DNA from: Bacillota bacterium | GTDB taxonomy: Bacteria; Bacillota; Clostridia; Oscillospirales; Acutalibacteraceae | NCBI GenBank assembly: GCA_023458755.1 | Contig: JAEWYE010000027.1 | Span: forward strand, 1 to 64,000 | DNA: 64,000 nucleotides | Direction of reading: 5' to 3' | Shown: one piece after another, positions 8,816-17,892 of the stretch | Numbering within the stretch: position 1 is the first letter of the stretch | Layout of the letters: every line of letters starts with the position of its first letter | Position numbers and translations under genes: made by a program | Notes under the pieces: generated by a model | The model's database searches: none | The model's input: the letters and a program-made list of their open reading frames with translations, nothing else | Told to the model about the DNA's origin: nothing

Positions 8816-9463
8816 ATGAAAATTAAAGCCATTTCAGGCGGTGTGCTTCCGACGAATTGTTATCTGCTTACCGATGAAGAAACCGGAATGACCGCGGTAA
8901 TCGACCCCGGTTTTGATTCCCCCGAACTTACCGAGGCTATCCGTTCTGTTGGACCCGGCAAGGTTTCCGCTGTTTTGCTTACGCATGGCCATTTTGACCA
9001 TGTATTGGGCGTTCATACGGTGAAAAGCCTTACAAACGCGCCCATTTATCTGCACACCGAAGACAGTTTGTTCCCAGACGATCCGTCGCTGAATATGGTG
9101 GATACTTTTTTTTCGCTCCAAATGCCGCCTTTTTCCGTGGATGTCCTGCTAAATGACGGGGATACCGTCGAGATCGGCAATTTAAAGGTTAAGGTGCTGC
9201 ATACGCCGGGGCATACGATTGGCGGCTGCTGCTTTTGCGTGGAGGATGCTATTTTTACCGGAGACACGCTGATGAAGTGCAGCGCTGGGCGCACGGATTT
9301 GCCGACCGGAAGTTATCCGCAGATGGTCTCTTCCTTGAAAAAGTTAAAAAATCTTATGGGGGATTATCACCTTTACCCGGGGCATGGCGAACAGTCCACC
9401 TTAAATTACGAAAGAAAGAACAATCCATTTTTGAGGGATTCTATTGATGACTTTGATTATTGA
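8816..9463 (+). CDS. MBL-fold metallo-hydrolase (glyoxalase II-like)
   Basis: This is a cytosolic binuclear metal hydrolase of 215 residues. The metallo-beta-lactamase motif THGHFDH is at 56-62, with later ligands in HTPGHTIGG, FTGDTL and YPGHGEQST. It is of the size of the YcbL/glyoxalase II group; the true substrate is not evident. In many Firmicutes an MBL hydrolase follows relA and dtd; dtd is missing here. The 3' end overlaps hemZ by 17 bases, so the genes are coupled. Confidence 0.9.
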   Translation: MKIKAISGGVLPTNCYLLTDEETGMTAVIDPGFDSPELTEAIRSVGPGKVSAVLLTHGHFDHVLGVHTVKSLTNAPIYLHTEDSLFPDDPSLNMVDTFFSLQMPPFSVDVLLNDGDTVEIGNLKVKVLHTPGHTIGGCCFCVEDAIFTGDTLMKCSAGRTDLPTGSYPQMVSSLKKLKNLMGDYHLYPGHGEQSTLNYERKNNPFLRDSIDDFDY

Positions 9464-10940
9464 CGGGCACACGTTTGATTATGAGATGGGGAATTTATGC
9501 AGAATATTTTTCCCGTATCAGCAAATCCACATCACGAATACTATAGATTACGGTGACGAAATCGTCGCTTACACGGGCGTTGTTCGGCAGCCGGATGTCA
9601 TAACATTAAAAACCGTTCTAAAAATCGGCGAAAATCGTCTAGAAAGCGAAAAGACCATATCGGTGCATTCCGAGGTCCCGAAAGGATCCAAAAATTTTGA
9701 GCAGGAATGCGAATTGCAGTTGGCGGTTTTGCTGTATGGCCTGTTTACTGAAATGTGCGGGTATACCCCAAAGTGGGGTGTTTTAACGGGCGTTCGGCCC
9801 ATCAAACTTCTGCGCCGCCTGATTGCTGAAATGGGGCGCTCGGAAGCAATCGAGTATTTTCGGAACAGCCTGCTCGTCTCAGGTGAAAAAACGGAACTGA
9901 GCCTGCAAACAATGGAAAACGAGCAAAAAATACTAGCTCTTTCCAAACCGGATTCTTTCAGCTTATATATTTCCATCCCGTTTTGCCCTTCGCGCTGTTC
10001 CTATTGCTCCTTTGTATCGCAGACAGTGGAACGGGCGGCAAGGTTGGTTCCGGATTATTTCAAGCTTCTTTGCGAGGAAATCGTTTATACGGCAGACATC
10101 GCGCGGGAACTCAATCTTCGGCTAGAGTCCGTTTACATCGGCGGTGGAACGCCGACTACGCTTACCGCGGAACAACTGGGTATTTTACTCGATACCGTTA
10201 ATCTCCATTTTAATATGAAAACAAGCCGTGAGTTTACGGTGGAAGCGGGCAGACCGGATACGATTACCGCCGAAAAGCTGCTTGCCCTGAAAACCCGGGG
10301 CGTTACACGGATCAGCATCAATCCGCAAACCCTGAATGACGAGGTGCTGCAAGGCATCGGCCGCCGCCATACCGCCGCGCAGACTTTGGAAGCGTTTGAT
10401 CTGGCGCGGAAATGCGGCCTTACGAATATCAACATGGATTTAATCGCGGGACTGCCGAACGATACCGTTTCAAGCTTTACGGCAACACTCGATCAGGTGC
10501 TGGCACTTGAGCCCGAAAGCATTACCGTTCATACGCTTGCGCTCAAACATTCCTCCAAAATTACCATGAGCGGCACCGCGCAGTTTACCAGTGATGCCGA
10601 AGTTGCCGGGCAAATGCTCGATTACGCAGACGAAAGCCTAGCAAAGAGCGGCTATCTGCCTTATTATCTTTACCGTCAGAGCAGAATGGTAGGAAATCTG
10701 GAAAACACCGGGTGGGCAAAGCCGGGGTACGAAAGTCCTTACAATGTTTATGTCATGGATGAAACACATACGATTTTGGCTTGCGGAGCGGGTGCTGTGT
10801 CAAAAATAAAGGAACCGGGTACCGAAAAGCTGGAACGCATTTTTAATTTTAAGTATCCGTATGAATATGTCAGCAGATTTCCGGAAATGATTACAAGGAA
10901 AAAGCGGGTGAAAGAGCTTTATGGCGAATTTTGCAAATAA
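9447..10940 (+). CDS. hemZ: Coproporphyrinogen III dehydrogenase-like radical SAM protein HemZ
   Basis: This radical SAM enzyme resembles the oxygen-independent coproporphyrinogen oxidase HemZ, which would convert coproporphyrinogen III to protoporphyrinogen IX. An N-terminal HemZ-specific domain of about 165 residues precedes the radical SAM core. The 4Fe-4S motif CPSRCSYC puts cysteines at 180, 184 and 187. GGGTPTTL follows, then ISINPQTLNDEVL and NMDLIAGLP. ATG 9447 is chosen because GAGGGA lies 8 bases upstream; TTG 9444 is one codon earlier. No other heme gene is nearby, so the role may be in another radical SAM step. The start lies inside the MBL gene and the end overlaps the kinase gene by 20 bases. 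Confidence 0.88.
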   Translation: MTLIIDGHTFDYEMGNLCRIFFPYQQIHITNTIDYGDEIVAYTGVVRQPDVITLKTVLKIGENRLESEKTISVHSEVPKGSKNFEQECELQLAVLLYGLFTEMCGYTPKWGVLTGVRPIKLLRRLIAEMGRSEAIEYFRNSLLVSGEKTELSLQTMENEQKILALSKPDSFSLYISIPFCPSRCSYCSFVSQTVERAARLVPDYFKLLCEEIVYTADIARELNLRLESVYIGGGTPTTLTAEQLGILLDTVNLHFNMKTSREFTVEAGRPDTITAEKLLALKTRGVTRISINPQTLNDEVLQGIGRRHTAAQTLEAFDLARKCGLTNINMDLIAGLPNDTVSSFTATLDQVLALEPESITVHTLALKHSSKITMSGTAQFTSDAEVAGQMLDYADESLAKSGYLPYYLYRQSRMVGNLENTGWAKPGYESPYNVYVMDETHTILACGAGAVSKIKEPGTEKLERIFNFKYPYEYVSRFPEMITRKKRVKELYGEFCK

Positions 10941-11877
10941 TTATGTGAAATATGTCAACCATTTGGAACAGATCAACGAAGCCGCGTCTGGCAACCCTGA
11001 AGATATGGTCATGCAGATTGAACAGGCATATCATGAAAATCTTAGCAATATTGCAGAGCATATTTCCCATGATTCTACAAAATATAAGGTTGCTATGCTT
11101 TCCGGTCCGTCCAGCAGCGGAAAAACAACAACCGCTCATATTTTAATGGATATGCTCCGGCAGCGCGGTGTAAACGGTGTTATTATTTCGCTGGATGATT
11201 TTTATCGCGGAGAAAAAAATGCCCCGCTCTTAAAAAACGGACAGCACGACTACGAATCGGTTGACGCGCTCAATCTGCCGCTCTTGGAATCCTGTCTTTT
11301 GGATTTGATGCAAAAAAGCGAATGTGATTTGCCAATCTTTGATTTTTCCGTTCGCCAACCGTCGCCGAATACCCGTCATGTTCAGTTGCAGGAGCATGAT
11401 ATCGCGATTGTCGAGGGCATCCATGCACTTAATCCGATTATCAGCCGACATCTTCCGAAAGAAAAACTGCTTAAGCTCTACATCAGCGTAAAGCAGGGTA
11501 TCAAAGACGGCAGCGGTGAAATCCTTTCTCCAACGGATATCCGTCTGGTTCGGCGTATCGTTCGCGATTACCATTTCCGGGGTACCACGCCGGAACGTAC
11601 CGTCAATATGTGGCGGAATGTTCTGGAGGGTGAGGATAAATATATTAAGCCCTATAAAATGACCAGCGACATTACGATTAACTCCATCCACATTTATGAG
11701 CCCTGCATTCTGCGCAAGGATGCACTGCCGCTGCTCCGTTCTATTTCCGAGGATAATCCGAACATTGGCAAAGTAAAAAAGCTTCTGCAAAGTCTGGAAC
11801 GCTTTGTTCCGATTGATCCCGTACTGGTGCCAAAAAATTCGATTGAGCGTGAATTTATCGGCGGGGGCATTTATTAA
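10921..11877 (+). CDS. Uridine kinase-like nucleoside kinase (phosphoribulokinase/uridine kinase fold)
   Basis: This is a P-loop kinase of 318 residues, with Walker A GPSSSGKTTT at about 62-71 and a lid and base-binding region including DDFYRGE and FDFSVRQP. It also carries VEGIHALNP, the walker-B-like segment of the uridine kinase family. It is longer than classical Udk (about 210 residues), with an N-terminal helical extension of about 55 residues. This matches the clostridial nucleoside kinases that act on an unassigned nucleoside. It overlaps hemZ by 20 bases, which implies transcription from the recJ promoter or a further one within that operon. Confidence 0.85.
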   Translation: MANFANNYVKYVNHLEQINEAASGNPEDMVMQIEQAYHENLSNIAEHISHDSTKYKVAMLSGPSSSGKTTTAHILMDMLRQRGVNGVIISLDDFYRGEKNAPLLKNGQHDYESVDALNLPLLESCLLDLMQKSECDLPIFDFSVRQPSPNTRHVQLQEHDIAIVEGIHALNPIISRHLPKEKLLKLYISVKQGIKDGSGEILSPTDIRLVRRIVRDYHFRGTTPERTVNMWRNVLEGEDKYIKPYKMTSDITINSIHIYEPCILRKDALPLLRSISEDNPNIGKVKKLLQSLERFVPIDPVLVPKNSIEREFIGGGIY

Positions 11878-11910
11878 TAGTTATTTCATGATTTGTTCAT
11901 GACGGTTATC

Positions 11911-11940
11911 TTGCTATTTTCCTTGTTTTGGTGTTATAAT
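11911..11940 (+). promoter_or_regulatory. Sigma-A promoter for the zinc-ribbon protein gene
   Basis: TTGCTA (11911-11916), an 18-base spacer and a perfect TATAAT (11935-11940), 31 bases before the start codon. The gene would be monocistronic, because a terminator follows it directly. Confidence 0.65.
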
Positions 11941-11971
11941 TGAAAAAACATTTATAAAGGGGTGTTCGATT

Positions 11972-12337
11972 ATGGGCATGTTTGAAGATGTTGTAGTCAA
12001 TACAAAATCCGTAGTGAATGTAGTTGGCAAAAAAGCAGGTCAAATTGTAGATATTTCGAAACTTCGAATCAGCGCAGCCGATTTAAATAATGATATCAGC
12101 AAACGCTTTGAAATCTTGGGCAGAATGGCTTATGATGCCAAAAAAACCGGGAATGAGTCCAATGATACGGTAAATGAGTGCATTGCGGCTATTGATGACC
12201 TTTACGAGCAGCTTGATGCCGTAAACGATCAGTTAACTCAGTTGAAAAACAAGACGGTATGCAAGAGCTGCGGGGCGGAAAATCCGCAGGGTGCATCTTT
12301 CTGCAACCGGTGCGGCAGCAAGTTCGATAAGGAATAA
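11972..12337 (+). CDS. Small helical protein with C-terminal zinc ribbon
   Basis: A 121-residue protein of unknown function. The first 90 residues are predicted to be mostly helical, with heptad-like spacing in the segment CIAAIDDLYEQLDAVNDQLTQL. The C-terminus carries a zinc ribbon with four cysteines at 97, 100, 111 and 114 (CKSCG...CNRCG). No signal peptide or membrane helix is seen. The ATG follows AAAGGGGTG. It has its own promoter and terminator, so it is a stand-alone unit. Similar short coiled-coil plus zinc-ribbon proteins are common in Clostridia, with no established role. Confidence 0.8.
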   Translation: MGMFEDVVVNTKSVVNVVGKKAGQIVDISKLRISAADLNNDISKRFEILGRMAYDAKKTGNESNDTVNECIAAIDDLYEQLDAVNDQLTQLKNKTVCKSCGAENPQGASFCNRCGSKFDKE

Positions 12338-12360
12338 GCTGTCGGTTTATTTCTTTCATC

Positions 12361-12391
12361 AAGAAGAGGGGTGTAATCCGCCCCTCTTTTC
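12361..12391 (+). terminator. Intrinsic terminator after the zinc-ribbon gene
   Basis: AAGAGGGG (12364-12371) pairs with CCCCTCTT (12381-12388) around a 9-base loop, then TTTT. Confidence 0.88.
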
Positions 12392-12716
12392 CTATGTACT
12401 GCCGCTTTTATTGTCTGAATCTTGAACTTTAAACATTCTGCCTGCGGCGGCGTAATTCTTTGTACTCAGGCAGTAATGATTCAGTACGGATACGCGGATC
12501 ATACATATCTGTTTCGGCGTGATAATATAATATTCTGTTGACGTTTCTCGCATATACGTGCTTGTCATGCCTAGGTTCGTGTTTGTGTTCTTATAGAACC
12601 GGGCATACTCTTTTCAAATAATCCGGTCGGTAAAACCGCGTCTGGAATCGGCAAAACAGCAGTTCGTTCAAAATTTTGTTATTTTGACAATATTTATGGG
12701 GAACGGATGTGTTGTC
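12392..12716 (+). other. Gene-free stretch before the flippase pair
   Basis: 325 bases without a convincing gene. On the minus strand 12590-12429 is an open frame of 53 codons with protein-like composition (YARNVN, YYHAETDMYDPRI, LLPEYKELRRRRQNV) ending in TAA. It has no usable start codon ahead of its only internal ATG and no ribosome binding site, so it may be a gene remnant. No good promoter for the downstream flippase was recognised, apart from weak AT-rich boxes around 12675-12700. Confidence 0.4.
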
Positions 12717-14477
12717 ATGCAGAAACATGCGGAGCAGGCGGAATCAACCAGAAAAAAGCAAAGCTTTTTGCACGGTGCTTTAATTTTAACAATAGCCGTT
12801 GTCATCGTGAAAGTAATCGGCGCGCTCTTTAAAATTCCGCTTACCTGGACAATCGGAACCGTTGGCATCGGGTATTTTAACACTGCTTACAGTGTTTACG
12901 GCCCAATTTTCAGCCTTGCCACGGCAGGCTTTCCCATTGCCATTGCACGAATGGTGTCCGAAAATTACGCGCGTCAGCGTTTCCGCGACATTCGCCGGAT
13001 TCACCGCGCTTCTGTTTTTATTTTTCTCATTACGGGCTCGGTCGGATTCCTTGTTATGCTTGTCGGCGCGCCTTTTTATGTAAATTATGTACTGAAGGAT
13101 TCCAGTTCGCTTTTGTCGATGTTCTTTTTAGCACCGTCCATTCTTTTTTGCTGTCTTTCGGCCATTTACCGTGGGTATTACGAAGGGCTGCGCAACATGT
13201 ATCCCACGGCGGTTTCCGAAGTAATCGAAGCGGTCTGTAAACTGGTAATCGGGCTTACAGCAGCAATTTTGATCGTACAAACAGGCATGAATCAGTATCA
13301 TGCCACCGGCACGGTGTTCGGCCTTGCAATGCAGTCGGAGGAGTACGCAAAAAACGCAACACTCCCTTACGCGGCGGCAGGCGCTATTTTCGGCGTGTCG
13401 GTCGGTTCGCTTGGCAGCTATCTATATCTTCTTATCCAACATAAAAGAAAAGGTGACGGTATAACCCGGGAGCAGCTTGCCGCATCCTGCCCACCGTACA
13501 CCATGCGCAATACCGTAGTAAAATTAATTAAAACGGCGGTTCCTATCGGTATCGGTGCGGTAGCCATCAATGTTGCCGCGCTGATTGATACCACATTTCT
13601 GCAGGGCCGCATTGGCGATATTATGCGTGAGAATCCCACCGCACTGCTCAGCATGTATCAAGGGATGATTCCAAAAATTTATCTGAAAACCGATGCTGTA
13701 CCGACTTACTTATACGGCTGCTATTCGCTGGCGCTTATTTTATTCGGTCTTATTCCCGCTTTTCTGCAGGCGTTCAGCATCAGCGCACTGCCGAATGTGA
13801 CCGCCGCGTGGACGCGGGGAATACCCGGCGAAATTAAAAAAAGTGTGGAAGGGGTACTTCGCATTTCCGCACTGGTCAGTCTTCCTGCCGGATTGGGTAT
13901 GTCGGTTCTGGCCCGTCCGATTATCAGCCTGATTTATCGCACGAACGATGAAATCGCGTCCCGTGTGCTTGTGATTATGGGTATCGGAGCGATTTTTGCG
14001 TCGCTAAGCGCTCCTGTTTTCAGTATGCTTCAGGCGGCGGGCAGGGTGGATTTGCCGGTAAAGCTGCTGCTTGCCGGATTGACAATCAAGGCACTTTTGA
14101 ACTATTTCTTAACCGGAATTCCCGAAATCAATGTGCTCGGCGCGGCAATCGGCACGCTGGTCTGCTATGCGTTTATCACGGTGGCAGCGGTTGTTCTTTT
14201 GTGTCGGGTTACCCATGTGATTCCAAACTTTTTGTCCGCAGTCATAAAGCCGCTTTTGGCTTCACTGTTTTGTGCGGCCGCCGCTTACGCCGCACAGGGC
14301 TTCGCCGTGCGGGTGATGTCCGACCAGCTTGCCACCTGCGCCGCCATTCTGGCTGCATGCGCTGTTTATGTTGTCGCGCTGTTTTGTTTCCGTGCAATTT
14401 GCCGTGAGGACGTAATCATGTTGCCAAAAGGACAAAAAATTGTTAAAATATTAGAGAAACATCATTTAATCGGATAA
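12717..14477 (+). CDS. YabM/SpoVB-type lipid flippase (MOP superfamily), first copy
   Basis: A polytopic membrane protein of 586 residues in the polysaccharide biosynthesis/MurJ-SpoVB branch of the MOP exporter superfamily, with about 14 hydrophobic helices. Family members move undecaprenyl-linked wall or spore-cortex precursors across the membrane. Marker segments are FPIAIARMVSENYARQRF and YRGYYEGLRNMYPTAVSEVIEA, plus a polar end, EDVIMLPKGQKIVKILEKHHL. Position before mazG-rqcP-yabP-yabQ matches yabM in Bacillus. ATG 12717 is chosen because the aligned paralogue starts at the same MQ; an upstream TTG exists at 12684. Ribosome binding is weak (ACGGATG). It is followed by a second, very similar copy. 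Confidence 0.85.
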   Translation: MQKHAEQAESTRKKQSFLHGALILTIAVVIVKVIGALFKIPLTWTIGTVGIGYFNTAYSVYGPIFSLATAGFPIAIARMVSENYARQRFRDIRRIHRASVFIFLITGSVGFLVMLVGAPFYVNYVLKDSSSLLSMFFLAPSILFCCLSAIYRGYYEGLRNMYPTAVSEVIEAVCKLVIGLTAAILIVQTGMNQYHATGTVFGLAMQSEEYAKNATLPYAAAGAIFGVSVGSLGSYLYLLIQHKRKGDGITREQLAASCPPYTMRNTVVKLIKTAVPIGIGAVAINVAALIDTTFLQGRIGDIMRENPTALLSMYQGMIPKIYLKTDAVPTYLYGCYSLALILFGLIPAFLQAFSISALPNVTAAWTRGIPGEIKKSVEGVLRISALVSLPAGLGMSVLARPIISLIYRTNDEIASRVLVIMGIGAIFASLSAPVFSMLQAAGRVDLPVKLLLAGLTIKALLNYFLTGIPEINVLGAAIGTLVCYAFITVAAVVLLCRVTHVIPNFLSAVIKPLLASLFCAAAAYAAQGFAVRVMSDQLATCAAILAACAVYVVALFCFRAICREDVIMLPKGQKIVKILEKHHLIG

Positions 14478-14531
14478 ATCCCGTTCAAAAATGGATTTTA
14501 TTCGGCAAGAAAAAGTAAGAAAAAGCTTCAT

Positions 14532-14556
14532 AAAAAGGGTCTAGGCTCTTTTTGCT
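14532..14556 (+). terminator. Terminator-like hairpin between the two flippase genes
   Basis: AAAAAGGGTC and GGCTCTTTTT pair with two G-T wobbles around a very short loop, then more T. It may only reduce read-through between the copies. Confidence 0.45.
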
Positions 14557-14600
14557 TGATTATAAAATCAAAATCAGTAGAAAGAAACGGATGTGTTGCA

Positions 14601-16346
14601 ATGCAGACGCAGGCTGCGCCGGTTCGGAAAAAACAAAGTTTTTTACACGGCGCTCTCGTATTAACGGCGAGCATGTTCCTTGTAAATGTAATTGACGCCA
14701 TTTATAAGATCCCGCTCAAATGGGTGATTGGAACAGACGGATTTGGATATTTCAGCACAGCATACGCTTTGTTTATTCCCATCTTCAGTCTGGCTACGGC
14801 CGGTTTTCCGGTCGCAATCGCAAGAATGGTGTCCGAAAATTATGCGCGCCATCATTTCCGTGATGTCCGTCAGGTTCATCGGGTGTCCATTCGTATTTTT
14901 GTAACGACAGGCACCGTCGGCTTGCTCATCATGCTGATTAGCGCGCCTATTTATGTCAAATATTTGGGCAACTCTAATTCACTGCTGGCTATGCTTTTAC
15001 TGGCTCCGGCCATTCTGTTCAGCTGCCTTTCACCGATTTACAGGGGATATTACGAAGGCTTGCGAAACATGTATCCCACCGCGATTTCCGAAGTAATCGA
15101 GGCAATCTGCAAACTGGTTATCGGACTTACCGCCGCGCTGGTAATAATGCAGATCGGTATGCATGAATTTTATACTTCCGGCACGGTGTTCGGCACCGCC
15201 GTTCAATCGGAAGCCTATGCGAAAAGCGCGGTTACGCCTTATGCCGTGGCAGGCGCCATTCTGGGCGTAACAGCAGGGTCGTTCTTCAGCTTTCTGTTTT
15301 TGCTTATCAGTCACCGAAAAAACGGCGACGGATTCACCAAACAGGAACTGGTAGATTCCCCACTGCCGCATACCATGCATTATACGGCTGTCAAATTGAT
15401 AAAAACAGCCATTCCGATTGGTTTGGGTTCTTTGGCAATCAGTGTTGCCAATCTGATTGATGCCACTTTTCTGCAAACACGTATCGGCGACATTATGCGG
15501 GAGAATGCCGGTACTCTGCTGAATATGTACAAGGGCTTGATTCCCGACATCAATATTCAGCAGAACACCGTACCGACTTATTTGTATGGCTGTTATTCCA
15601 CCGCAGTTCTTATGTTCACCTTTGTACCGTCGATTACACAGGCATTCAGCATCAGTGCACTGCCGAACGTCACCAACGCGTGGACGCGGGGGGAGCGCGG
15701 GGCGCTGAAAAAAAGCATGGAGACGGTTATCCGGTTTACCGCGCTTATCAGTATTCCGTCCGGTTTGGGCATTTCCGTTTTGGCACGCCCGATTATCACC
15801 CTTGTGTTCGGCACAGATTTGATCGCCTCGCGCATTCTGACCATTATGGGTATCGGTGTTATTTTTGCGTCTTTAAGTTTGCCGCTTTACAGTATGCTGC
15901 AGGCGGTTGGCCGAGTAGATTTACCGGTAAAATTGCTGGTGGTTGGATTAACGCTGAAAGTTGTGTTAAACTATATCTTATCCGGCATTCCGGAGATTAA
16001 CGTGCTTGGCGCGGGAATCGGCACACTGGTCTGCTATGGGTTTACAACGGTATTTGCCCTTTATACCCTTTGCAGACACACACATATTATTCCGAATTTT
16101 ATGTCGACATTGATTAAACCGCTTTTGGGTTCTGCCTTTTGCGCCGCCGCAGCATATTACAGCCAAATTCTGCTTGCCAAAATCATGCCGGATAGGCTTG
16201 CAACCTGTTTCGCAATCCTTGCCGCAATCGCCGTTTATGTAATTTCACTGCTTTGTTTGCGCGCAATCAACCGAGATGACGTAATTATGTTGCCAAAAGG
16301 ACAAAAAATTGCAAAAATACTTGAAAAACACAACTGGATAGGTTAA
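14601..16346 (+). CDS. YabM/SpoVB-type lipid flippase (MOP superfamily), second copy
   Basis: This membrane protein of 581 residues is a paralogue of the gene just upstream. The two match nearly throughout, for example FPVAIARMVSENYAR, SPIYRGYYEGLRNMYPTAIS and the terminal DDVIMLPKGQKIAKILEKH. The copies also share the bases before the start (ACGGATGTGTTG), so the duplication took in the ribosome binding region. Divergence is concentrated in the loop after helix 6 and in residues lining several helices, for example WVIGTDGFGYF against WTIGTVGIGYF. Substrate is probably a lipid-linked wall or cortex precursor, by family and synteny. It sits 47 bases before mazG. Confidence 0.85.
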   Translation: MQTQAAPVRKKQSFLHGALVLTASMFLVNVIDAIYKIPLKWVIGTDGFGYFSTAYALFIPIFSLATAGFPVAIARMVSENYARHHFRDVRQVHRVSIRIFVTTGTVGLLIMLISAPIYVKYLGNSNSLLAMLLLAPAILFSCLSPIYRGYYEGLRNMYPTAISEVIEAICKLVIGLTAALVIMQIGMHEFYTSGTVFGTAVQSEAYAKSAVTPYAVAGAILGVTAGSFFSFLFLLISHRKNGDGFTKQELVDSPLPHTMHYTAVKLIKTAIPIGLGSLAISVANLIDATFLQTRIGDIMRENAGTLLNMYKGLIPDINIQQNTVPTYLYGCYSTAVLMFTFVPSITQAFSISALPNVTNAWTRGERGALKKSMETVIRFTALISIPSGLGISVLARPIITLVFGTDLIASRILTIMGIGVIFASLSLPLYSMLQAVGRVDLPVKLLVVGLTLKVVLNYILSGIPEINVLGAGIGTLVCYGFTTVFALYTLCRHTHIIPNFMSTLIKPLLGSAFCAAAAYYSQILLAKIMPDRLATCFAILAAIAVYVISLLCLRAINRDDVIMLPKGQKIAKILEKHNWIG

Positions 16347-16393
16347 TATATAACCATATTTTGCTTTTCGCATGAAACAAAGGAGCATTCGCG

Positions 16394-17185
16394 TTGGATT
16401 TTGACTTTAAAACCAAGTATTCCATGGCTGATTTGCTGCAAATTATGAGGATCCTTCGTTCCCCGAATGGCTGTCCGTGGGACAGGGAACAAACACACCA
16501 AAGTATCCGTTCCTGTTTCATCGAGGAAACGTATGAAGCGGTTGAGGCCATTGATACCGACGACACGGAACTGCTCAAAGAAGAACTCGGCGACGTACTG
16601 CTTCAGGTTTTGTTTCACTCTCAAATTGAAGCGGAAAACGGAAGCTTTGATTTTTCCGATGTGGTGGACGGCATAGCCAAGAAAATGATTGTGCGGCATC
16701 CCCATGTGTTTGGTGATACGGTAGTCAAAAATTCCGATGACGTTCTGGTCAATTGGGACGCAATCAAAAAGAAGTCAAAATCGCAAACCACGCAGACGGA
16801 AGTTTTGCAGAGCGTTTCCGCTGCACTGCCAGCATTAATGCGAAGCGCTAAGGTACAGCAAAAAGCCGCGAAGGTCGGCTTTGACTGGCCGGATGTTTCC
16901 GGGGCATTGCAAAAGGTGGATGAGGAACTTTCAGAGCTGAAAGAAGCGGTACAAGAAGATGACCAGACCGCCTGCGGCGAAGAATTGGGCGACTTGCTTT
17001 TTTCTGTGGTCAATGTTTCCCGTTTTCTGCATGTGGAACCTGAGCAGACTTTGACCCTTGCGTGCAATAAATTCATTTCGCGTTTTTCAAAGGTGGAGCA
17101 GCTCGCAAACGAGCAGAATATCCGTTTGAGCGATTCCTCCATTGAACAACTGGATTTGCTTTGGAACGAAGCGAAAAAAAGGTAA
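16394..17185 (+). CDS. mazG: Nucleoside triphosphate pyrophosphohydrolase MazG
   Basis: MazG hydrolyses non-canonical or excess NTPs to NMP and pyrophosphate. The 263-residue protein has two MazG units. The first (about 25-110) carries CPWDREQTHQS and the metal-binding EEx12-28ExxD pattern in ETYEAVEAID and EELGDVLLQVLFHS. The second (about 165-245) carries DEELSELKEAVQED and EELGDLLFSVVNVSRFL. The TTG start lies 8 bases after AAAGGAG. In Bacillus the corresponding yabN protein has an extra N-terminal methylase domain (about 489 residues); this one lacks it. It lies between yabM-like genes and hup-rqcP. Confidence 0.95.
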   Translation: MDFDFKTKYSMADLLQIMRILRSPNGCPWDREQTHQSIRSCFIEETYEAVEAIDTDDTELLKEELGDVLLQVLFHSQIEAENGSFDFSDVVDGIAKKMIVRHPHVFGDTVVKNSDDVLVNWDAIKKKSKSQTTQTEVLQSVSAALPALMRSAKVQQKAAKVGFDWPDVSGALQKVDEELSELKEAVQEDDQTACGEELGDLLFSVVNVSRFLHVEPEQTLTLACNKFISRFSKVEQLANEQNIRLSDSSIEQLDLLWNEAKKR

Positions 17186-17245
17186 AATTCTCGGTGCGTT
17201 TTCGCGTACTGATGAATAAATAAAATTACTGGAGGTTAAAATTTT

Positions 17246-17521
17246 ATGAACAAGACAGAATTAATTGCTGCTGTTGCAGAAAAGGCCGCCATTTCTAAGA
17301 AGGATGCTGATAACGCCGTAAACGCTGTTATCGACACAATCGTTGAGACGGTAGCAAAAGACGAAAAGGTTCAGCTCGTTGGTTTTGGTACATTTGAGGT
17401 TCGTGCTCGTGCAGAGAGACAGGGCCGTGATCCAAGAACAAATTCTCCAATCACAATTCCTGCTTCCAAAATTCCTGCTTTCAAAGCCGGCAAAGCATTC
17501 AAAGACGCTACCGATAAATAA
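17246..17521 (+). CDS. hup: HU family DNA-binding protein
   Basis: A 91-residue histone-like protein that bends and compacts DNA as a dimer. It shows the family hallmarks: N-terminal helices ([14 protein letters not shown]), the beta-arm start [20 protein letters not shown], and the arm tip with the conserved Asn-Pro region ([25 protein letters not shown]). The ATG is 9 bases after TGGAGG. Codon use is strongly biased, as expected for an abundant protein. It has its own strong terminator, so it is expressed separately from the following sporulation genes, although it sits inside the mazG-rqcP block as in several Firmicutes. Confidence 0.97.
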   Translation: MNKTELIAAVAEKAAISKKDADNAVNAVIDTIVETVAKDEKVQLVGFGTFEVRARAERQGRDPRTNSPITIPASKIPAFKAGKAFKDATDK

Positions 17522-17539
17522 TTTGGGTTTTAAAGGTTT

Positions 17540-17605
17540 AAGGGGCTGTAACAGGGAATCAAGGCATTTATGCTGCTTTGATTTTGTTACAACCCCTTAC
17601 TTTTT
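17540..17605 (+). terminator. Long intrinsic terminator after hup
   Basis: AAGGGG-TGTAACA (17540-17554) pairs with TGTTACA-CCCCTT (17585-17598); an inner stem AATCAA/TTGATT extends it. TTTTT follows at 17601-17605. Confidence 0.88.
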
Positions 17606-17623
17606 CAAAAAGGGGTATCCGCT

Positions 17624-17872
17624 ATGAGATTAGATAAATATTTAAAAGTTTCCCGTATCATCAAGCGCCGCACCGTGGCAAACGATGCCTGCGACGCGGG
17701 CAGAGTACTGGTGAACGGCAAGCCCGCGCGCGCCTCCTATGATGTGAAAAAGGGCGATCTTTTAGAGCTTCAGCTTGGCAGCCGCAGCGTAAAGGCCGAA
17801 GTGCTGGAAGTAAACGAATATGCGACGCGCGATAATGCGGCTGATATGTACCGAATTCTCTCCGATGAATAA
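17624..17872 (+). CDS. rqcP: S4-domain RNA-binding protein RqcP (YabO)
   Basis: RqcP binds obstructed 50S ribosomes and, with RqcH, drives poly-alanine tailing of stalled nascent chains (ribosome quality control). The 82-residue protein is a single S4 domain, starting MRLDKYLKVSRIIKRRTVA, with the tRNA/23S-binding segment AGRVLVNGKPARASYDVKKGD. Its length equals that of Bacillus YabO. It follows hup and precedes yabP, as in Bacillus. An alternative is HslR heat-shock S4 protein, but that is longer and lacks the synteny. Confidence 0.93.
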   Translation: MRLDKYLKVSRIIKRRTVANDACDAGRVLVNGKPARASYDVKKGDLLELQLGSRSVKAEVLEVNEYATRDNAADMYRILSDE

Positions 17873-17892
17873 ACGCACAGGCCAGTTGCTTT

